Origin: Aplysia californica
Lineage: Eukaryota > Mollusca > Gastropoda > Aplysiida > Aplysiidae
Length of the DNA stretch: 64,000 nt
Reading direction: 5' to 3'
NCBI RefSeq assembly: GCF_000002075.1
Contig: NW_004797491.1
Location: forward strand, 792,459-856,458
This document shows, piece after piece, positions 40,601-49,600 of the stretch. The translations under genes and the position numbers were made by a program. The notes under the pieces are model-generated. The model was not told the DNA's origin. It did not search any database and saw nothing but the letters and a program-made list of their open reading frames with translations. Position 1 is the first letter of the stretch. Every line of letters begins with the position of its first letter.

Positions 40601-43600
40601 CCTGTACTCCTTTTGTATGTTTGTCACACTCTTGTGACCCGCTATTTCCGGGGCGCCTTGATAGTTGCAGCAGACTTTGTGCTGTTGAAGCTAGAGAGGT
40701 GAGCAGAGCAAGTCTGATTCCCTGTACGGACTTCCCTGTTGACATCCTTCCCCTGGCGCTCATATGACCTTATGCAGTTGTGAGCACTGTAAACACTTAC
40801 TAAAACTAAAATAACAATTTGCTGTCTAGTAAAAATACAATTGAGCCTGCCACGATGGCCACCTGTATAAAACAGTCACCTGTACAAATGGTGCCTCCCC
40901 CGTGCTTTTTTTCTACAAAATAGCACTGTTTAAAATGATAACCTGTCCAGCGCAGTGGCAGCCATTATATAACAACCACAAGATGGCTATACAAATCTCT
41001 TATTGCCCGACGCTTTATCATTAATTATATAACCCATTCACCTATCGTCAGTGTTTGTTCCTCCAATGAATAAACTGACCAATATTGCAAACATCCTTCC
41101 TACTGTTTACCCAAGTTGAACAGTCCGGCGGGTGGATGGAGGGTGCAACTGGTAAGTTCTACTTTTCTCTTCCTCTGTTGTTTCTGTTTATCTGTCTGAC
41201 TTTTCTCTTACACTATAGGACCATTATTTTGTCGTTCTGCCTCTCTTTATTCCAACAAATGACCTGTCTGTAACAAACTTCCTACTGCTTGTGAGGGAGG
41301 CATGTGATCCGTCATAACCTAAGAGCCCCGGCCACTACTCTGACCACACACAAATCATAAGTGAGATGAGAAGTCGCTTGACATGTCAACATGACCTTCT
41401 GACTGAAGTGTAGTTCGTTTACTCATTTTTTTTGTTTTACCATGGCATTCGGTTTTCCTGATTTTGTTTTGTTTTACCCTTGCATTGCACATTGCAGAAT
41501 TTAACAATCGAAGCAGCCTCCGAAAGAAAGAAAAAACCCATTTTAATGAGCCTTACGATATTCCCGAGCCTGTAAATGCTCCTGATTGGGACCTGAGAAG
41601 GAAATGGGTTGTTTTTTTCATTTTTATAAGTCCTGTCAAAGATGGCCTCCTTTTCCTTCACAATGCGTGGCCGTCTTAGACAGGCTTCACTGTATACTGT
41701 TCATTTGTCTGTCTGCAGATGCCAGGAAGAAGTTGCCATTCAAGAGTTTCGCAAGCACATAGGTGGTGCTGTGGTCACGTATTGCCCTGAGGATAGATCT
41801 ATTCATGTTGTGGTAAGAACGTTTGACTATTGGTTTTGTGTTCTTCAGTATCATGTCAAGTAGTATATATGTGATAAGTGTTTTGAGGAAGTGTATGCCT
41901 CTGTATGCATAAAGTTGATTGATGGATGGGGATTCCTTGTTTATGTCCATTTTGTGTTTGTATTTCAAGGATAATTGTTTTCATGTCACTTGGATATAAA
42001 AGGTATTTATATTTTATTTATACTAATTACTTTGAGTACTTACATTTTAATAGCAGTTATCCAAGAATCTATCAGATTTCATTATTTTGTCTATTGTATT
42101 ACATCAACCTCTTCCACTGAGAAACAGGCTTGTAACCGCTTTAGTTTTTGTGTCTTTTTATAGTTCTACTAGAGGGCGGAAGAATACATTCTCAGAGAAA
42201 TATTTCACATTATACATGTGTAACAATTTAACAGAATAAGTCACTAATTATACTCAGCTGTTTCAAGATATCTAGCTAAACCTCCCTCTTCTCAGTACTA
42301 TGGCTTTGTAACTCTACAACTTCAAGTGACTATAACTTTATGGAGCCCAAGTAGCTAGACTTAGTATTGTGTTTACCCATTAGTAGGGGGTGAACAGAGC
42401 TTTAATTTGAAACCCATAGTGTTATAATGTCAAAATTCAACATATTACTCAATTTATGTTGGTGCACATATTGCAGACATTTGCTGTTTAAAAGGTTGTG
42501 GAATGCAATATTGAAACCTGCCCTAAAATAATGAGATTGCACTGAAGTACTGTCAAGAGGAGATAAATCTTTTTAAAATTTTATAACAAAAGTGTTTAAT
42601 CAAAATAATGACATCTGTACTATGAAGAGGTTGGTCCTTGGTGTGAAATAATTTAATCATCTTTCATGCAAGTATCTTTTGAAAACAAATTTCTGGTTGT
42701 TTCCTTAGCTTGCTTTCAGTACTACTAATTATTGTCGTCTTTTTAAAGCACAACCGTGCTCTAACAATCTTCATCTCATGGTACGTTAGGTATTAAGCTA
42801 TGAAGTGTTTATTTTTTAAATTTCATTATATGGCACACACACACACTCACACGCACAGACTCACGCATACACAAACACACACACCCACACACAGACACAC
42901 GCACGCACACACACACACACACACACAGAGCCTATATTTATTTTGAATTCGACCCTTACCATTGATATTTCAGACTTCGGATCAAACTGTTGTCAAAAGA
43001 GCTTCGATGATTGGGGACATGTTCTTGAGGAACATGCGGCAGAAAGTGTTGCTGAAGCAGAGGACAGAGGAAGCAGCAAAAAAGCTGCAGGTCGGTTGGT
43101 CTGGTGGTTCCCCCCCATCCCCTCATTCCTGGTCTTTTATTGTATGTATTTCAGGACTGCCTAAATCTACAGATTTTTCCTATAGTTACAGATTTTGGGC
43201 TTGTTTTACCGCCTTACCGATAAAGGTGTCAAAACTACCGGATTTGCAATGGGTGGCGTAAGAAGAAAAAGACACCCCCCCCCCCCAATCCCATTCTGCA
43301 GTGCTTCCAATCTTCTTTGTTTTTGCGTAAATCCATACATTCTTAAAGTTATATCAACTCCATGGGTTAGAGAGAGAGATAGAGAGAGAGACCTTCTCAC
43401 AATTTCTTTGAGAATGGTGGATCGAATTGTAGCTGTAGGTACACAAGTACAGTCAAACCTGTGTAAGACGGCCACCCATTGTCAAGGAGAAAAGTGGCCG
43501 TATAAGACAGGTGGCCGTCTTAGGCAGGACTAATCAAGATGAAGAAAACAAACCATTCCCATCTGAGGTCCCAATCGAAAGTAGCCGCATTGTTTTTGTT

Positions 43601-46600
43601 TTTGCTGTTGTTGTTGGTTTGTATTTTGTTAGTAATTTTTATTGTTGCTGATTTTGCGCAAGGGTGACAATAAAACGAAATGTATCAGACGAGGAAGACC
43701 GAGTGCCTTGTTAGAACAAACACATGGGTCGCCACCACTCGGAGAACAAGCAACGCTTCTGTTGCAAGTTCATGTAGGCGTCCTTTGTTACTTAGTTACA
43801 GACTGGGTAAACAGGGACCACTCATCTCACGTACAATTTGTGTATGAGTTCTGGGCGGGGCTTATGGGTTATGAGGGATCACACGCTTACCTCACCAGCA
43901 GCTGAAAATTGGTACCTATTCGTCAACAGTGGGAAGGGCCTACGCAACATGATCGGTTGGAGGGACTACCTAACAACAACGACAGGGTATTGAATTATGA
44001 CGGCTCGCCCACCACGCCAGGGGCCAATGCACAATTTATGACAAAACGTAAAGGAGTCACTAAGGTGGCTGTCTAAGACAGGTGTTATTGCTTAGTGTTA
44101 TAGGGGTTGTGTGTTAAAATAAGGTGGCCGTGGCCGTTTTACACAGTTAATTTATATAGAAAAAACACAAGGGGGGGGGGGAATGGAAAGTGGCCGTTTG
44201 TACAGGTGGCCGTCTTATAGAGGTGGCCGTCAGGGCAGGTTTGACTGTACTACGTAGAAAGAATAAGATCTTTTTTAGTAGGCTTACTATTGCCACTATT
44301 GGATTGACTGAATGTCTAATTATTTCGAGGTTTTGGGTAACATTAACAAAAGGACTACAATGCAGAGTTATTCGGGGCCAAGAGCTAGCCATCATCGCTC
44401 AACCATGAGAATTGTAACAGCAATTTCCTTCCATGGCACAATGACCGCCGGGTTGGAGAGTTCTAAACGAACATTTCGTTCGTCGACACTTCGGACTCTC
44501 AGAAATTCACAATGATGAGCTAGTGTTGACGTAGATCTACGCAATGAATTGTGCGCTGGTCTATGGACTCAAAAGTTGCCGTATGCTTGGCCCTATACAC
44601 AGCAACACGACTCTTTGGCAAACTATCGAGATGACACAGGCGTGCATTTGAACGAATTCATCTTTTTTGCTCAGCTCAAAATATGCAGGCATTTCAGGCA
44701 CCCCTTGTTACTTTCCTTTATACGTTACTTGCTCAGTGCCTGTAATTATCTACACAAAAGCCTCTTGTTTGGTATAACGAACACTCGGATTCAACGAGAT
44801 TTTAGGTCAGGCTTGGCGACCTAGTTGAATCAGAGTTCCACTGTATATACTTAAAAGTAAAGTAATTTATTTCAGTCTAGTGCATTTAAAGGCAGTAAAT
44901 CCCCATAAGTGCCATAGAATTCTGTTTTTTGTTTCTCCTGAAAAATTTACGAATTCGGAGTTAGACGGTGAGAATTCTCGGCCAATGATATGATGTTCCC
45001 CAAGTGTTGTGAAATGGGGAGCTCAAAGAGGGTTTATAATTTATATGGCAAAAACAACCTATAAGTAAACAATATACGTCTTGTAAATTATAAGATGTGA
45101 GCAATAACTGTCGACCTAGAACACAACTTTTTAGTAAATAATATAGATCTAGTAAATTAAAGAACGTGGGCAATGTTACAATACTTGTCGATTCTGTTCT
45201 TCAATGAGGGTAAATCCAATAATCACCGCAATATCACTGAACACAAAATAGCGATAATAAGTGGATTATTCACATAGTTCAAGAGAAGTAATACATCGTG
45301 TCCGACCAGTATCAGGTTTGCGTAGCAAAGTGACGAGTGGTGGGAAGTGCTGCGGTTCTCATATTACCAGGACTTCCTGACGTCATAGGGGGTGAAATCA
45401 ATGGATGAAAAAAATTTATTCACTATAATTCTTCGAATTTACTCCTCATTTCATGAAAGCTTGTTTTAAAGACATTTGAATAAAAATTTAATGTTTCACT
45501 GTCAGTACTACTTTTATATTCTGTCGACTCAAAATACTATGCATTATAGGCGTGAGGCGGCCTGAGGATTGATGAATACTGTCTGGAAGAAATGTACATC
45601 TACCGGGAACTAGACACATAATATGTCCTAATTTATGATTGGCAGAAATTTGTTAAGTAAATCTAGTTAAGTTCAGCTGGAACTGTATATGTAATTGGTT
45701 GATAATCGTTTTTCCTTGCGCATGGCAGATCTTGATGAGTCGAGAAGGCTCATAATTTGTCTCTAATTTCTACCACTAGTCAAGATGGCAGTCGGTGCCA
45801 TCCCGTCATACCCCCACCCCCGCTGTACCGCCAACTTTATGCTTGTCCCAACATTGGCTGTATAATGGGTTTTGGCAGTACTTCTTAGAGCAGGTTAATT
45901 ATATCTTCACAGAAAATTTCTCAGTTATAGAGGTATTGGTTGCAATGGGGTGCAATTTGTGATGGGTATGAAATGGTTTTGATTAAGTATTGAATGAGGG
46001 AGATTTGGCTTGGAAATGTGCGTGACGAGGGAAAATATGTTTAGACTCTCAAAGTCAGGCATGGGAAAAATGCATCTTGCGGGCAAGATCTGGCCCAGTT
46101 TTAGTCTCCTTTTTGAGAGCTTCAGAATTCAACCAATTTTACAGAATTTTCTTCTGCTTTGGCAAGCAAGATGTTCTGATTCGCTTAATTTGCCCATGCT
46201 TGGCCATGCCTGCTTTAAAGTGTCTCATATTTTGATTCAGTTATACCACTGTAGATTTATACGGGTATTGCAGATATTAATTTAGGGATCTTGTATTTGT
46301 TGTAATATTAGATTGATGCTAGGTGTTTGTAATAAGTTGCTCATGCATTCTTCCAAAGGAGAATTTGCTGTTGAAAGTTGTGAGTGTTTGGCTAAAGTGT
46401 CTACACCTGAATAAAGCGTATATGTCTGGCAAAAGTGTATGCAGTTTGATTGGTGATGTGCTGTGGTCTGTCCTACTGTGCCAAGCAGGCCACGTGTCTT
46501 TCACAGAGCACCAAAGTACGCTCCGGCTACATGGAAGAGTTTCAGGTGAGGGACGAGCTCATGGGTCTGGCCATTGGCACGCATGGAGCGAACATCCAGC

Positions 46601-49600
46601 AGGCACGCAAGGTGGAGGGCATCACTGGCATTGAACTGGACGAAGCCTCATGTACATTTAAAGTCTATGGAGAGGTAAGTTCTCTTCTACAGTAAAGTCT
46701 TTTGATTCCAGTTTTACATGTCCCGATACATACCAGTAGCAGTTATCTCTGCTCTGTACTTTGAGAATAGCATCTTCTAGAGACAGTAAAAAATAGAAAT
46801 GTTTAAACCTTGAGTATTCAAATTGATTGTAACAAAGGGACTTCGGTTGAATCTGCCATCACCCAGGAAATTAGACTTCATGTAATTCATTTTCATACAC
46901 TCAACACTGTGCTTTGCTGTGTAACTACAGGTAGGGAGTTGGGTTGGAAGTAGAGTAGAAATAATAGCTTGAGCTTGATGTCGAATAGTAGGTTCTTCAA
47001 CGTGAACACAGAGTGGATAGTGTTTTGCAGAAAGATTAATTCCGTCCTTTCAAATTTTAGTCAGATTGTTATTTATATGTATGAGGGTGGGCCTAGGTTG
47101 TATTAAAACAATTTAATTGTCACGTCATGAAAGTAAGAGTGATTAGAAAAAACTCTGGTCAACCTCTGTGACTTGCTTATGGTCACTGAGACTTTTTAGG
47201 CTTTGTCAAGGTTTGTAGTGTATTGTTTTGATACAGTGATGGTAGATAGATAATTTAAGGATAATTATTTTTATTTCAGACGTTGGAGGCTGTTCGTTCA
47301 GCCAGAGGCTTGTTGGAGTTCTCCGAAGAGACTTTTCAAGTGCCAAGAGATCTCGTTGGTATGATTTTTTCCTTTCCTTTGAACAATTTGATTTTGAGAG
47401 ATTGGATTTTTTTCATTTTGAGTCTATCCTGCACTCCTGACGAAACTGGGTAAATCCAGTCTCTGTAGGATGTTGGTACCAGAGTGGGACCATCATTTCT
47501 TTCTAAATAATCCTACTGCATGAGATGATGGGATGCCACTGCAGATCTGCAAAGTACTTTGATAAAATTTGGGGTCTTTGAGTTTTTTACCTGAAGAAAA
47601 ACTGGGATAGAAATTGCTGCATCTAGTGAATGTGAACTAGAGTAGACTGTGCAACTAAAGCAAAGTGAGTTTTTCTTTTTCCTCTCATCACTTCTTATTT
47701 AGATCAAGTAGGCTGACATTTTCTTTTAATTTATGTGCACATTATAGGCTCATCCAATGTTGTTTTGTTATATAAGCTTAATTTACTTGGGCTTTTGAGA
47801 CTCCCCCCTTTTGTTTTCCCAAACTCCCTTTTTTGTATGCGAGGGTTCCGAGGAAAGCGCCTATTTTTGGTCAGGGTTGTGTTGGTAGGAGACCTGTGGA
47901 AATAACTGCATAGATTATATGTATGTTACATCTTTATGAACCTGGCAGATTTGGGAAAATTCAGTGCTCACCCTCAGCAAAAATTAAATGTTCATGCAAT
48001 TGAGATATGAAGTTCATTTGAAATATTAGTAATTCAAATAAAGCACCATTGTTTTTCCCCTATTATCAGGGCTGTCCATCATTATGAATTTCGCGGAAAC
48101 ATCATGATTTTTATTCAATTTTATGAAAATACCATTGTAATATATCTGATTCCGATTTTTTAAATTTCGACCCTCCCAGCCAACCTGCCTGGTGTTTAAC
48201 TCTTTTTATCCGGGCTACGAGTATACTCGTAGCGAGGACCAGTCCGGGCTACGAGTATACTCAGAACAGCGATACGGTCACGTCAAAGAAGCTAGTTCTG
48301 CTTGTAATTACCAAAATACGCAAATACGGCGCACTGGCAGTGGAATTTTAGTTGCCGCGGGGGGTTCCCCGCCGGGCGCCTTATCACGTCGGGGTCACGG
48401 GGGTCAGCTCCCTGTCGCCGCTCTGTCTGGGCCGACTTAATTTTTGGTACTTTTCAACGTACAATTTAAGGTGTATCCTTGTATTTATGGTAATTTTCAT
48501 TTAGTGCACCCAAAGCACGCATTTCTGCTCTTGAGACTCAAAAAAGAACGGACGTTGTAACTTGTCTGGTTATTTCGTTAGACGCGCTGGAGTCGGCAAT
48601 GCTAAATTGTAATTTTTTTGGGACTAACGTGAATGAAAAAAAATCAATATAAAAAAAACGCATCGTCAAAATCTGTCGAACTTTTGGAATATGAACAACA
48701 TAACATTAGTGCAGATACTCAGAAAAGATGGTATCTGCGCTTATAATAGAAGGCTGTAATTTTGCAACTTTATCCATCGCGCACACAATTCGCTATGAAG
48801 TAATTCCTCCAAATACAACTTTATGTGTCTAATATATAATCCTGAATATTCGCATATTTTCTCGAAAGTTTATAAAAGTTATCATGAAGTTTCTCAATGA
48901 AAAGTACAAATCGATTTTAGTGCTAGAATATATCTTCAACGTAGATCTAGTACACGAACAGTATCTGTTACACTCCAGAAATTGCTTACTTTTCTTAAAA
49001 CGCTAAGTCTAGGTTTTGTAAGTTGACTGAATAATAAGGATGACTTCTCGTAATTGGGTTATAAGAATAATTTCTAGCTTTCCAGGGACACTGAATCAGC
49101 ACCAGACTTTTCCAACTTTTTTTACGTCTCTATGACCATTTGCAATAACTGACAATGTGACTGATTTCTTTACATTCATTTGTGTCCGCGCATATTTCCT
49201 ACACAAAAACTAAGAATGAATGTTTTAGCTGTCATTATTTTTATTCCATAACAGAAGTTTATCTCTACCCATGTATTTACACGGTTTTGTGGTTTTTTAA
49301 ATCGCTTATATTATATCTTTTTAGTTGTATGCAGGCTGCCACAGACACAGCATGATTCATGAACAAACGCAGAGTAACTTTCTCTTGTTTAATAGTAAAA
49401 TAAGAACTAACGCTGATCGTCTTTAGTTAAAATATGCAGATGTGCATCTTTCTTCTCTTATAACTTGACTATTACTACTACCACAGATTTAAGATTTCTC
49501 GTAGTAAAAGACATGATATTCGTAGTCAGTTTAACACAGAATTTGGAGAGATCTGTCGTGCCTTTTTAAAAATAACAATCATTTATTCATAACTTTGTAA

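Noticed and set aside
44790-44850. Another complete Tigger-like element in intron 7
   Set aside because: Only one terminus-like sequence (AGAGTTCCACTGTA) was found and no matching left end.
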